Shown piece by piece: positions 7,965 through 18,300 of a stretch of DNA of 32,081 nt. This stretch comes from a virus, in the IMG/VR virus record IMGVR_UViG_3300035182_000152, positions 1 to 32,081 of that record; one strand, given 5' to 3'. Below the pieces are notes generated by a model. It searched no databases, was not told the DNA's origin, and worked only from the letters and a program-made list of their open reading frames with translations. How positions within the stretch are numbered: the stretch's first letter is position 1; each line of letters opens with the position of its first letter. The position numbers and the translations under genes are program-made.

Positions 7965-9332
7965 ATGGGGGAAAAAGTTGATTTAAAAGATCTAATACGT
8001 AGTAAGTCTAAAGAGTTCTTTGATGCGCTATATGCTAATTATAGGCCTGAACTAGATGCAAGTATAACAATATTAGACTTATCGTACGAATCTCTAAAAG
8101 TAAATGTTTATTTGGGCGATAAATTAAGTAATGCCCAAGCGGAAGTATATGATAGAGTATACGATACTTTATACACTGTCGTAAAAGAGAAAATGCCCAG
8201 TAATAGAACCTTCTACTCTTTAGAAGATCCCAGGGTAGAAGAATATTTAAAAACAAGGGATGGAAAGTGGTATATATTTCTTGTAGATGGGGGAAAGAAT
8301 CATTTCTTTTTAGTAGGAAAGAGTTTCAATTCTATAAGAAAGTTTATAAGTGATAGTGTATCCCCAGATCCAAGACTATCTAATACTAGATTCGGTTCAA
8401 CAAAACTATTTAAAGAAATACTTAATAGTGATGATACCTCTACTGGGGATTATAAAGTCACCACTAGATCCAAAGTAGATATAGGACATATCCCCTCAGA
8501 AGATAACGATAATTTGGTATCACCACTAGAAAAGAAGATACAGGCAGTATTAGATCTAGCATATAATACTGGTAATAGTAGAATAGAGCAACAGGCACGT
8601 AAGGCACTACAAGACTTATATGATGTTCAAGCATCTTTTGCTTATAGCTTTAAAAATACTTCCCAAGAGGATATCGACACAGCCCGTAGAGTACTAGGTA
8701 AAGGCTATGTAGTAGTTACATTACATACCAGAAATAAAAATGCTAAATTCTCTAAGGAAGAATTTAGAATATTTAATAAGCTAGCTCATGAAATAGCTCT
8801 AAGTCTCCCTAATACATCTGGTTCTAACACTATAATACAAGATTTAACCGCAGAAATAGTTAGTAACCTAACTGGAGAAAAAAAGAAAGTAAGTGCACAT
8901 GGAGAGCATGCTGGCACAGTAACTGCAAATCTTAGTAAAAAAGTAGGTGTAACCTCTAATACTACTAGTATTAACATAAGGGCTAGAAACAAATTAGGTC
9001 AATTCACCAGCCTTGCTAATTTACAGACGTTGCTGAATCAGGCCCTCGCAAAACAAATTAGAAGTAATATGGGCACTGGAAGTTCACGTAATGTATTAAA
9101 TAATAGAACTGGTAGATTATCAGAATCAGCTAAGGTAGAAAGACTATCCTTGTCTAGAGATGGTTTAATTACAGCATTTTATTCATATATGAAGTATCCA
9201 TATGCTACATTCTCAGAAGGTGGAAGGCAAGAATTACCACGCTCAAGAGACCCCAAACTACTAATATCAAAGAGTATTAGGGAGTTAGCAGCAACCCTAG
9301 TGTTAAATAGAATGAGGGCAGTAAACATATGA
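7965..9332 (+). CDS. Neck/tail-completion protein with gp10-like C-terminal domain (putative)
   Basis: The 455-residue protein starts one base after the connector stop. Its first 300 residues (charged, mixed alpha/beta, no motif I recognise) are unusual in this position. Residues about 335-455 contain an ARNKLGQF turn, an NRTGRLSESAKVE segment, then YSYMKYPYATFSEGG and SRDPKLLISKSIRELA. These resemble HK97 gp10-like or related neck proteins that connect the head to the tail. The likely role is head closure or tail completion. HK97 gp10 itself is much shorter, so the N-terminal part is either a fused separate protein or a phage-specific extension. The stop overlaps the next gene by ATGA. Confidence 0.55.
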   Translation: MGEKVDLKDLIRSKSKEFFDALYANYRPELDASITILDLSYESLKVNVYLGDKLSNAQAEVYDRVYDTLYTVVKEKMPSNRTFYSLEDPRVEEYLKTRDGKWYIFLVDGGKNHFFLVGKSFNSIRKFISDSVSPDPRLSNTRFGSTKLFKEILNSDDTSTGDYKVTTRSKVDIGHIPSEDNDNLVSPLEKKIQAVLDLAYNTGNSRIEQQARKALQDLYDVQASFAYSFKNTSQEDIDTARRVLGKGYVVVTLHTRNKNAKFSKEEFRIFNKLAHEIALSLPNTSGSNTIIQDLTAEIVSNLTGEKKKVSAHGEHAGTVTANLSKKVGVTSNTTSINIRARNKLGQFTSLANLQTLLNQALAKQIRSNMGTGSSRNVLNNRTGRLSESAKVERLSLSRDGLITAFYSYMKYPYATFSEGGRQELPRSRDPKLLISKSIRELAATLVLNRMRAVNI

Positions 9333-9769
9333 GTGTACGTACCTCAATTGTAAAAGCATTATCTGAAAAATTAAAGTCAATAGATGGTACTGGTATCTAT
9401 AAAACCAATATATTTAATAATGCGTATCCTAAGCTAGTATTCTGGGATGAATGTAAGGACTTTCCATCTATTTATATATCCACAGGCTCAGAAACTAGAG
9501 AATATTTACCAGGTAACTTCAAATGGGCATTTCTTGTAGTCTCTCTTAAGTTATATGTAAAGGGTGAAGATTCAGCGCAACAACTAGAAGATTTACTAGA
9601 AGATGTAGAGAAGTGTATTGACCTTAACCGCAATTTAGTTTATGATCCACTAACAGCAGGTGCACAAACTACCGAGATACTAATTAATAGTATTATAACA
9701 GATGAGGGGCTTCTGGCACCTTATGGAGTAGGAGAGATTAATCTTGTTCTACAGTACCAAGTGATGTAA
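9329..9769 (+). CDS. Tail terminator/completion protein (putative)
   Basis: The gene begins in an ATGA overlap with the neck gene, so the two are probably coupled in translation. The 146 residues show FPSIYISTGSETREYLPG near 46-63, a strand rich in hydrophobic residues (WAFLVVSLKLYVKGED, about 66-81), an acidic helix (LEDLLEDVEKCID) and SIITDEGLLAPYGVGEI near the end. This pattern is common in phage tail terminator-type proteins (gpU-like), which cap the tail tube and join it to the neck. The position just before the tube protein gene agrees. The subfamily was not verified. Confidence 0.65.
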   Translation: MSVRTSIVKALSEKLKSIDGTGIYKTNIFNNAYPKLVFWDECKDFPSIYISTGSETREYLPGNFKWAFLVVSLKLYVKGEDSAQQLEDLLEDVEKCIDLNRNLVYDPLTAGAQTTEILINSIITDEGLLAPYGVGEINLVLQYQVM

Positions 9770-9780
9770 CCCGTATATTA

Positions 9781-9827
9781 GCATATCATGTACAGATAAA
9801 TATCTAGTCAGTATATGACTAATATGC
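9781..9827 (+). promoter_or_regulatory. Nested inverted repeats in the leader of the tube gene
   Basis: TAGTCA (9805-9810) pairs with TGACTA (9816-9821) around a GTATA loop. Immediately outside, ATATGC (9822-9827) can pair with GCATAT (9781-9786). The 80-base gap shows no convincing promoter. This may be an mRNA-stabilising or processing structure, but the stems are short. Confidence 0.35.
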
Positions 9828-9849
9828 ACAATTATATAAAGGAAATAAT

Positions 9850-11331
9850 ATGGCCTATAATTTAGCCCGTAATTCACGCGTGTTTGTTACTACAAACTTA
9901 AATACCGCTACTGGGGCAGTTCTAACAACTGGTCTTAGTACTACCAATACTTGGGAAGTTCAAGTATTAGATGGTTTTAAGTTTGCTCAGGCAACAAACT
10001 CTGCAAATATTCAAATCAAAGAAGGTGGAAATACACCTATTCGTGGTCAGCGTGCATTTAATACTGCTCTTAATCCGGTAGATATTACATTCTCTACATA
10101 TATGCGTCCACGTTTAAGTGGTGGACTAGTAACTGCTGAAGAACGCGTATTGTGGAATGCCCTAATGGGGGCAGTTGGTATTGACGGAACGGTTCAAAAT
10201 GGTACAGCAGTAGCTGGTGTAACAGTAACTGGTACTACTTTAACTGCACTTACTCGTTCTTCTACAACTTCATCTGTAGTTACTATGGCAGGTGCAACAA
10301 TTACTGCAACTGGTCTAGCACTTAATGAAGTTGTAAGTATTACTGGTATGACTGGTACAGGTGCTTCTTACTGGAACCAACCCGCTAAAGTTACTTCAAT
10401 TGCTGCAGGTGCAATTGTATTTACATATATTACAGCTCCAGATGCTGCTGCAGGCACTACTTCTGCTGGTGTACCTGCTTCAGGTCAGATAATTCTGAAA
10501 CGTGGTGCATGGGTTGAATACCCAACTGCAACTGGTGTACCTACATCATACGCGCAACTTACAAGTGGTACATCTAATAAGAACCAAATGCAACCAATCG
10601 GTTTTATCTTTATTGTAGATAGTACAGCATATACTGTAGATAACTGCGCTATTGATCAAGCTCAAATTGACTTTGGTCTTGACGCTATTGCAACGATAGC
10701 ATGGACTATTAAAGGTACTAAGCTTAATCAGATAGCTATGCCAGTACTGTCAGCAACAGCCGATCCTGTATTTAGTGGTTCCTTAACAGGTACTGCAACA
10801 GGTAAGATCACTACAGCTAACTATATTACTAATAAGCTATCAACTGTTTCTCTACAAAGCAACCTTGGTGGTATTGGTGGTACGGTATATGCAGTAGTTA
10901 TTACCGGTGGTAGCATGACCATTGCAAATAACGTTACTTATGTAACACCTGCAAATATTGGTGTACTAAATACTCCAATTGGTTATTTTACTGGTACTCG
11001 TGCAATCTCCGGCAACGTAACAGCATATCTGAAGTCTGGCTCAGGTTCACATACTGGTACGCTACTGAATGATATCCTAGTATCATCTGCAACTAATACT
11101 GATACTAAATATCATATGCAAATAGAGGTTGGTGGTGCAACTGCGGGTACTCGTGTAGAACTAGAAATGGATGGTGCTATGCTTGGTATCCCTTCTGTAG
11201 ATATTGCAGATGTTGTATCTACAAGTATTACGTTTACTGCACAGGCTGCACAATCTGATATCGGTGCAGCAAATGCCCAATACGATATTGAGAATACAAA
11301 CGAACTATTAGTTCGCTACTACTCTCTGTAA
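9850..11331 (+). CDS. Major tail tube protein
   Basis: The 493-residue protein is rich in Thr, Gly, Ala and Val, predicted all-beta, and ends with NELLVRYYSL. The start has AAAGGA 8 bases upstream. Codon use is of the highly expressed type (CGT, GGT, GGTAAC-like), as for the capsid. N-terminal WEVQVLDGFKFAQATNSANI and the following ITFSTYMRPR fit tail-tube strands. Residues about 120-210 look like an inserted Ig/FCCH-like module, and a second beta unit fills the C-terminal half. The size approaches that of T5 pb6, which also has two tube domains per chain. The place between the tail terminator and the chaperones is classical. The domain split is inferred. Confidence 0.8.
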   Translation: MAYNLARNSRVFVTTNLNTATGAVLTTGLSTTNTWEVQVLDGFKFAQATNSANIQIKEGGNTPIRGQRAFNTALNPVDITFSTYMRPRLSGGLVTAEERVLWNALMGAVGIDGTVQNGTAVAGVTVTGTTLTALTRSSTTSSVVTMAGATITATGLALNEVVSITGMTGTGASYWNQPAKVTSIAAGAIVFTYITAPDAAAGTTSAGVPASGQIILKRGAWVEYPTATGVPTSYAQLTSGTSNKNQMQPIGFIFIVDSTAYTVDNCAIDQAQIDFGLDAIATIAWTIKGTKLNQIAMPVLSATADPVFSGSLTGTATGKITTANYITNKLSTVSLQSNLGGIGGTVYAVVITGGSMTIANNVTYVTPANIGVLNTPIGYFTGTRAISGNVTAYLKSGSGSHTGTLLNDILVSSATNTDTKYHMQIEVGGATAGTRVELEMDGAMLGIPSVDIADVVSTSITFTAQAAQSDIGAANAQYDIENTNELLVRYYSL

Positions 11332-11341
11332 TTGTTTCACA

Positions 11342-11376
11342 GGGTGGGGATTGATCCCCCCACTCTCTTTTTCTTT
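11342..11376 (+). terminator. Intrinsic terminator after the tube gene
   Basis: A GGGTGGGGAT arm (11342-11351) pairs with ATCCCCCCACTC (11354-11365) with a 2-base bulge, followed by a T-rich run, TCTTTTTCTTT. It lies ten bases after the tube stop and probably reduces transcription into the chaperone genes. Confidence 0.7.
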
Positions 11377-11396
11377 AATTATAATAAGGTATTAAA

Positions 11397-11834
11397 ATGT
11401 CAAATACAACTGTAAGTCTAAAAAGTCTCCTAGTTCCTACCAAAACGGTAGAAGTTGAATACCCAGGTATGGAAGGATTCAAGCTTAATCTGTGTTTTCT
11501 ATCTCGTGAAGAACTGATGAAAATCAGAAAGAAAGCAACTAAAATGGAGTATAAGAATCGCCAACCAGTAGAAACATTGAATGATGAATTATTTTTGCAG
11601 CTATATGTAGATGCAAGTATTAAAGGTTGGAAAGGGTTGAAATTCTCCTATTTAGAAACACTCGCTCCAGTTGATATCACAGGACTAAAAGAGGATGATT
11701 GTATAGAGTACTCTCGTGAGAATGCACTATATTTAATGAAGTCCAGTGCTAATTTTGATTCCTTTATTAGTGAAACGGTGACAGATTTAGCAAATTTTCA
11801 GCAGACCAGTGGGACACAGTCTACCGTCAAATAA
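11397..11834 (+). CDS. Tail assembly chaperone, short form (lambda gpG-like)
   Basis: The 145-residue acidic/basic mixed protein (LSREELMKIRKKAT near 36-48, KGWKGLKFSYLETLAPVD near 76-93) lies between the tube protein and the tape measure, the fixed place of gpG. It coats the tape measure during tail assembly and is not in the virion. An AAAUUUU slippery heptamer near the end (11792-11798) lets a fraction of ribosomes change to the -1 frame and make the longer GT form. The zero-frame tail after the slip site is only 11 residues, also typical. AAGGT lies 8 bases before the start. Identity rests on position and the frameshift more than on sequence. Confidence 0.8.
   Translation: MSNTTVSLKSLLVPTKTVEVEYPGMEGFKLNLCFLSREELMKIRKKATKMEYKNRQPVETLNDELFLQLYVDASIKGWKGLKFSYLETLAPVDITGLKEDDCIEYSRENALYLMKSSANFDSFISETVTDLANFQQTSGTQSTVK
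11792..11798 (+). promoter_or_regulatory. -1 programmed frameshift site A AAT TTT
   Basis: In the zero frame the codons read gcA AAT TTT cag, a canonical X XXY YYZ heptamer. The -1 frame is open from 11774 through to 12166 and includes this site. Slippage would join residue F134 to a Ser codon at 11798. Confidence 0.85.
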
Positions 11835-12166
11835 AGTCATATTATCAGAACTCGCAAGTAAATATGAGCAGAGACTCATATTTTGAAATGTGCGAAATGA
11901 TGGGGACTGAGCCAGTAGAGGAGGAGATACCAGTAGAATTATCTGATCTATATGAAGAAGTTCAGGAAGCTCTTCTTGTATATAATATGCTACAAGATAA
12001 TTGGGACTCTATGAATGGTATTTATATTGGTAAAAACTTCGCGGGCATATCTGATATTTTAGAAATGCAAGAAGTAGAGGATAAGAAAACCTGTTATCTA
12101 ATTCTTAGGATGCTAGATAGTAGACGAAGAAAAATTCTTAACTCAAAAAATAAGTCTACTAGTTAA
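11798..12166 (+). CDS. Tail assembly chaperone T extension, expressed as GT by -1 frameshift
   Basis: This -1 frame continues from the slip site and adds 122 residues to the first 134 of the short chaperone, giving a 256-residue GT protein. The bridging part, SADQWDTVYRQIKSYYQ, reads as real coding sequence and is skipped if translation starts at the first internal ATG (11864). That ATG lacks a ribosome binding site, so the frameshift is the likely route. The following segment (DSYFEMCEMMGTEPVEEEI near the ATG) resembles the T domains of siphophage GT proteins, which contact the tape measure. The 100-residue part from 11864 could be made alone only weakly. Confidence 0.8.
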   Translation, partial: SADQWDTVYRQIKSYYQNSQVNMSRDSYFEMCEMMGTEPVEEEIPVELSDLYEEVQEALLVYNMLQDNWDSMNGIYIGKNFAGISDILEMQEVEDKKTCYLILRMLDSRRRKILNSKNKSTS

Positions 12167-12189
12167 CCGCTGGAGTAGGAATAAACTAA

Positions 12190-12219
12190 GCTCACTATAT
12201 AAATATAGTGAGCTTTTTT
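12190..12219 (+). terminator. Intrinsic terminator after the chaperone genes
   Basis: GCTCACTATAT (12190-12200) pairs perfectly with ATATAGTGAGC (12203-12213) and is followed by six T. It closes the tube-chaperone unit just before a new promoter. Confidence 0.9.
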
Positions 12220-12241
12220 ATTGCCTATACAAAAATTATCC

Positions 12242-12270
12242 TTGACATTTGCATGCTCTAATGTTATAAT
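12242..12270 (+). promoter_or_regulatory. Perfect consensus sigma70 promoter for the tape measure unit
   Basis: TTGACA (12242-12247), a 17-base spacer and TATAAT (12265-12270), both boxes exact consensus. The upstream AATTATCC and downstream CTATAAAA resemble the context of the promoter at 3682. It directly follows a terminator and precedes the tape measure start by 45 bases. Confidence 0.92.
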
Positions 12271-12315
12271 GGACTATAAAATGTTGTATGTACGAATATA
12301 AGAGAGGTATCAAGT

Positions 12316-15300
12316 ATGTCAGAAACAGTAAGAGTTAATATAGACGTAGGCGATAATGGGACTACTGCTAAGCTTAATGTAGAGGCGGCAAAATTACGCA
12401 GTAATTATGAGGGAGCACAACGTGCAGCCTCTAATACAAAGGCTTTTACTAGCTCGGCAGCTGCTCGTCCAGCTTCTTCAGCACTGAGCCAAGCGTCAGA
12501 GGACTCTAATCTGTCTCGTGGTGTTAGTGGCGTAACTGGTGCTGCAGGTAGGGACTTTGCTGCTCAAGCCCAAGGTCTTGGCGGTCTAGTGCACGTATAT
12601 GCTACATTTGCGGCTAATCTATTTGCTGTAACTGCAGCATTCGAAGCGCTATCAAAAGCTGCTGACGTAACTAATATGGTAAAAGGCTTAGATCAACTAG
12701 GTGCCGTATCAGGACAAGCTCTTGGCTCAATGGCTAAGCATATTACAACACTCACTGATGGTGCAATCTCTTTAAAAGATGCAATGACTGCAACGGCTCA
12801 AGCTACTTCAGGCGGCCTTTCTAGCGAACAGATAAATCGTCTTACAACAGTTGCAAAGAATGCTAGTCAGGCTCTTGGTAGAGATATGCCTGATGCACTC
12901 TCTCGTTTAACCCGTGGTATCGTAAAAATTGAACCAGAATTGTTAGATGAACTAGGTATTATGGCTAAGGTAATACCATCTCAACAGGCGTATGCTCGTG
13001 AGGTGGGTAAATCTGTGTCTGCTCTTACTGACTTTGAGAAACGTCAAGCGTACGCTATTGCCGTTATTACTGAAGGTGAAAAGAAATTTGGAGCAATCCA
13101 AATAGATGCTAATCCATACTCAAAGCTACTAGCATCAATGACTAACTTAGCTTTAGCTGGTGCAGAATTAGCCAATAAAGTTTTGGGACCAATTGCCAAA
13201 ATACTTGCGGAGAGCCCAACAGCTCTGGGTGCAATAATGGCAGGTATTGCAGGTATGTTATTAAGTAAAGCAATACCAGCCCTTACCCAATATAAACAGG
13301 TTATGTTAGATAGTGCCATTGCTTCTGGTAAGTTAGCTAAAAGTCAAAAGGATGCGGCAGAGAACTTTGATATTGAAGGTAAGTTAGCGGCTGGAGAGAA
13401 AGCTGCTAATAAGTTCAGACTAGCTTCCGCGGCTGCAGCTGCAGAAGCTCAGCATATACTGCAGACAGGTGGAAAAAATAAATTAGCTAATATATTTAAT
13501 CAAGATGACTTTAAAGTAACAGAAAGTACATTACAAAGCATAGATAATGAGTACAATAAAGTAACAGAAAGACATATGCTTGCACAGGCAGCATATGTTA
13601 AAGCAGTTGAAGAAGGAGATAAAAAGGAGGCAGCATTAGCAGCAAGAAGAGCAAGTAATGCTGCAGAACAGGCTAAAGCAATAAGTCTGGCCAGAAGTAA
13701 AGCTGTGGACTCCATGATACAGAGTAAAGAGGCAGATAATGCTAGAGAAAGAGCGGCAGATGAGGTAGAGAAAAATTTTAGTAGATTATCTGTAGGTGGA
13801 GCACTAGTTAAAAAAGCAGAGGATGCAGAAAAAGCTTTCTCCAAAATGGCAGTACAAGCTAATGTAGCTGGAAACGTTAAGCTAGGTGGGCTATCATATG
13901 CATTAAAAGAACTGAAAAAAGACATAGAGGCTACTACTATTGAATTAAAAAATGCTGATGGTACAACACAATCATTTTCCAAAGTTAAATTAGATCCAAT
14001 AGAGGCAGGGTTTGCTAGGTTAAAAGGTGTAATAACTGCCGCAGGCACTGCTGTGGCTATAGTCGCAAGTTCTTTCCAAGCAGTATTAGTATATATAGGA
14101 ATAGTCGTAGCAACTTTTCAAATATTAGATAGTATTTTTAGTAGCAATGAAAAGCAGGCTACCAATTATTCAACTGCGATAGATACTCTAACAGAATCCT
14201 TTGATAATATAGACAGAACCCTAGCAGCTATTGAAAATAAAAAACCCTTAGAGCAAATTAACGCTATAAGTATCCAAGCAAGTGCTATGGCTCTAAAAGA
14301 GCTATCTGATAGTCTTATTAACGTAACACAGAGTTTTAAAGATTTAAATAAATATTCTAGTGGGTGGGATAAAGCCTGGGACTGGATAAAGGGTATATTT
14401 GGCAAGGGTTCTCAAGATAAATTAGCAGAAGGTATGGGCAAATCAGTAGATAAAGCTCTACTTACCATTAGTGATCCAAAACGTAAAGAAGAAGCAACTA
14501 AAAGTATACAAAGTCTATTTGGTGGAGAAGGCGTAGATATATCCGGAACAAATATTAAAAAAATGATGCAAAGCTTAAGTGAGTCTGATGCTTTAGCAGT
14601 AGCAGAGAAGATTACCGAAGAGTTAAAGAATATATCTATGGAAAGCTCTAATGCAGCCTCTAGACAAGCTGAATTTACTGATGCAATGAAAAAAGGTGCT
14701 AGAGCAGCAGCTGATTTATCTAATTCATATATACCAACAGATAAGGTATCTCAAGTGATAATAGCTCAAGTGGAAAGCCTAGGCAAATTAGCCTTAGCTT
14801 CTGCTAGTAGTAAAGGTGCAGTTACAGCGCTTACAGAAGCTGTAAGTTCCTTTAGTAACCTTAGTGCATTTCCACCAGAAATGGCTACTGCACTACTAGA
14901 TCATAAAAATGATATTGAGAAAATTGGTGAGCAATATGCTACTGCAAAAGCCGAAGCCTCTTTATATACAAAAACTTTAACAGAATTAATAGCAAAACAA
15001 AAACAACTTGAAGAAAGAAAGAGCCAATTAAATAGTAATGGAAGATCTGCAGCATTTATAGATATGGATTCCTCTTTACAAGCGGAGGAAAATAAACTAA
15101 AAGCTCAGATTGCTACCATGGAAAGAGCTAAAAGTGATGCAAATAAAAATGCACAAAAAGCAGAAGAAGATATGCAAGAGATTTCATCAAAGTTTACCCC
15201 TTTAATAAGTAAGTCATTACTAGATGCATTTAATGTAGTAAATAAACTAGTAGATCAGGCAGGGGAAAAAGCAAGTATTAACTTTTCAAAAGCTATAAAT

Positions 15301-18300
15301 GACTTGATCCCAGGTGGGGGATCAGTAGAAGAAGCTACTAGGCTAGCACAGGAAGAAATCTCAGTGCAGGAGAAAATGCTAGAAATAGATAGAGCAATGA
15401 TTATTGCAATGGATACTCTTGGAGCAAAATATGCTCTGGCTACAGCAGAAAGTGATATTAAGAAGTATGAGGGAAATAAAAATTCTCCTGAGTATAAAGC
15501 AGCACTAGCTTCAAGAGATGCTGCCTTAGGTACTAAAAACCTAGTAGGAATGAGTTCTGCAGAGTTAAAAGCCTTTATAGACGCAAAGAAGGATGAGAAA
15601 GATCAAGACCAAGCTTCTTTAGCTATACAAAAAGAAGCATTTCAACTATATCAAAAGCAAGTTAATTTAGAGGTAAAAAGTGTAGAATTAGCTGGACAGC
15701 ATAATGTTATAAGTTTACAAGGGGCTATAAACTTATTAAAACAGCAAGAATCCAATATTGCTGCTGATATGGAAGCTAGTAAAAATAGACAAGTAGCTGA
15801 TCTAAATTCATTAGATATGCTAACTTCGTATTCATCTCTTTATAATGAAGTACTAGAGAAAGAAAAATTATCTTTAAGATTACAAATAAATAGAACAGAA
15901 GAAACGAAAGCTCAGCTAGCTTATGATAGTGCTAGACAGCAACTAATTACACTAGAAAATGCTGGTGCATCCTCTTCTAGTATACAACAAGGTCGTATAC
16001 GCCTAAGTGTACTAGAACAGCAGCTCAATACAGCCAAACAAATTAGAATATTAGAAGATACTAAAGCAAATCAAGAAAATGATAGAGCTAGACTAGCCTC
16101 TCTAAAGTTTATAAGAGATGAAGATGCTAAAATAGCTGATTTTCAATTAAGTATTGAGAATTCAAATATAGATTTAGATAGAAAGCGTTTAGATTCTGCA
16201 AATTCCTTATACACTTTAAATCAAGAAATGTATAATGCAGAATTAAGGGCTTTGGATATTAAAGCTGAAAAATTACGTTATAATAATGAACTAATGAAGT
16301 TAGAAAATCGCAAAGCGGACGTAATAGATCCAAAACAACAACAATTAGATAGACTAGACGCATCTATAAAAGCTGGGACAGAAGAGGTAGGGTCTCAATC
16401 TCCAGAATTTATGGCACAGCAAATTTCTGAAGCCAGCATTTTACGTACAGAGATTAGTAAACTAACTGATACATATAATGCAGATGCAGAGGCCTTATCC
16501 ATTTCTAATAAAAATAAGCTAACTAGTATAGGAATAGATTATAAGGCAAAAGAAGAAGTAAGAGCCCTAAATGATCTATTAGCGGCTCAGACGGGAATTG
16601 TAGAAGGTTTAAGTGCAGTATTTGGTACTTTAGGCACTTCTATAGGTAACGTGGTAGATGCCTTCTTTAAGATGAGTAACGCACAAGATAAATTAGATAA
16701 AGGCAAAGCACATGATGATGAAGAATTACGTAAAAAAGCAGCTGCTAATGAGTTTAAAACTAAAGAGGAAGAAATAAAAGCATTTGAAAAAGTAGAGACT
16801 AAGTATAGAACAGACTCTATTAAGAATGAATTAACAGGGTATGCAAAAATAGCTGAAGGGGTAAAAGGGTTATTTAGTGAAAAAACAGCAGCATATAAGG
16901 TATTTAATGCATTTGAAGTAGGTCTGCATGTAGCTAAACTTGGAATGGATATAGCTGAAATTACTTCTGCATGGGCTAAGGCAAGCCAAGAAAATGCTGC
17001 AACTCTATCAACAATACCAGTTAATGCGCAAGGAGCATTAACTAAGGCGTTAAACAATGTATTCCCGTATAACTTAATAGCCTTTGCTGTAGTAGCTGCA
17101 ATGTTAGCTTCAATAGGAAGTATGTCTGGAGGAGGTGGGGCAGCCCCAGCAATCCCACAAGAAGCAACAGCTCAATATAGACAGGAACAGCAAGGTACTG
17201 GCACAGTTTTGGGAGATTCAACAGCGCACTCTAACTCAATTGCTAAAGGTATTGATATACTTTCAGCCCATAGTTTCGAAATGCTTGACTATACTCATGG
17301 TATGCTAACTGCATTAAAGAGTATTGATAAGGGTATGAGTGGATTAGCAAATGCACTAGTTAAAGTCGGAGGTATTACTGGAGTTAATGGAAAATCAGCA
17401 TTTGGTACAGTAGAATCATCTAGTTCAAGTCCAGGATTTCTCGGTATTGGAGCAAGTAGTAGTAGTACTTCTATTACTGATACTGGTATACAACTACAAG
17501 GTACCGTTAAGCAGTTATCTGAAATGAATGGTATAATCAAACAGTATGAAACTACTGTTACTCAATGGACAAAAAGTGGCTTCTTGGGTATTGGTTCTAG
17601 TAGTGGTACTAGTGTTAATACACAGTTTAAAGATATAATAGATAACGGTACTAAGAAACAAGTTAGTATGATATTCTCTGGTATGCGTGAGTCTATTGTA
17701 GAAGGTATGAAATTACTCTCCTTCTCCTCTAAAGATATTGCAGATTTATTAAGTAGAGTTGATGCTATTAACTTTGTTGGGGATGCTCTGAGTGTATCAC
17801 TGAAGGGTCTTTCTGGTGATGATATTAAAAATGCCCTTAATGGTGTATTTAGTGCTGCATTTGATAAAATGGTTGGAACAGTAGCGCCGTGGGCTGTTAA
17901 ATTCCAAAAAGTTGGAGAAGGGTTAGGAGAAACATTCATACGTCTAGCCTCGGATGCTCGTACTCTTAATATGTCATTAGAAGCTGCTGGTATGGGTGTA
18001 AATAGTTTTAACATCCAATTTGAGAAAGGACACCCTAAAGATACTGTAAAGTATGCAAGTCAAGCACAATTAACAGAACTAGATAGTGCTAGTACAGAAC
18101 ATGCTGCATTAGAAGCCAAAGTTAAGAAACTTAAAGAAGGTGGGCTATTCTCACTTCGTGGTATTGTTGATGTAACCGATGATAGTGTACTTACAGAGTA
18201 TAATAGTGTACTGGCTAAGGCACAAGATGACCTTGCGAAGTCCGACGCTAGACTAGCAGCGGCCCAAAAGGCTGTAGGGGATGCTACCACATCATGGGCT

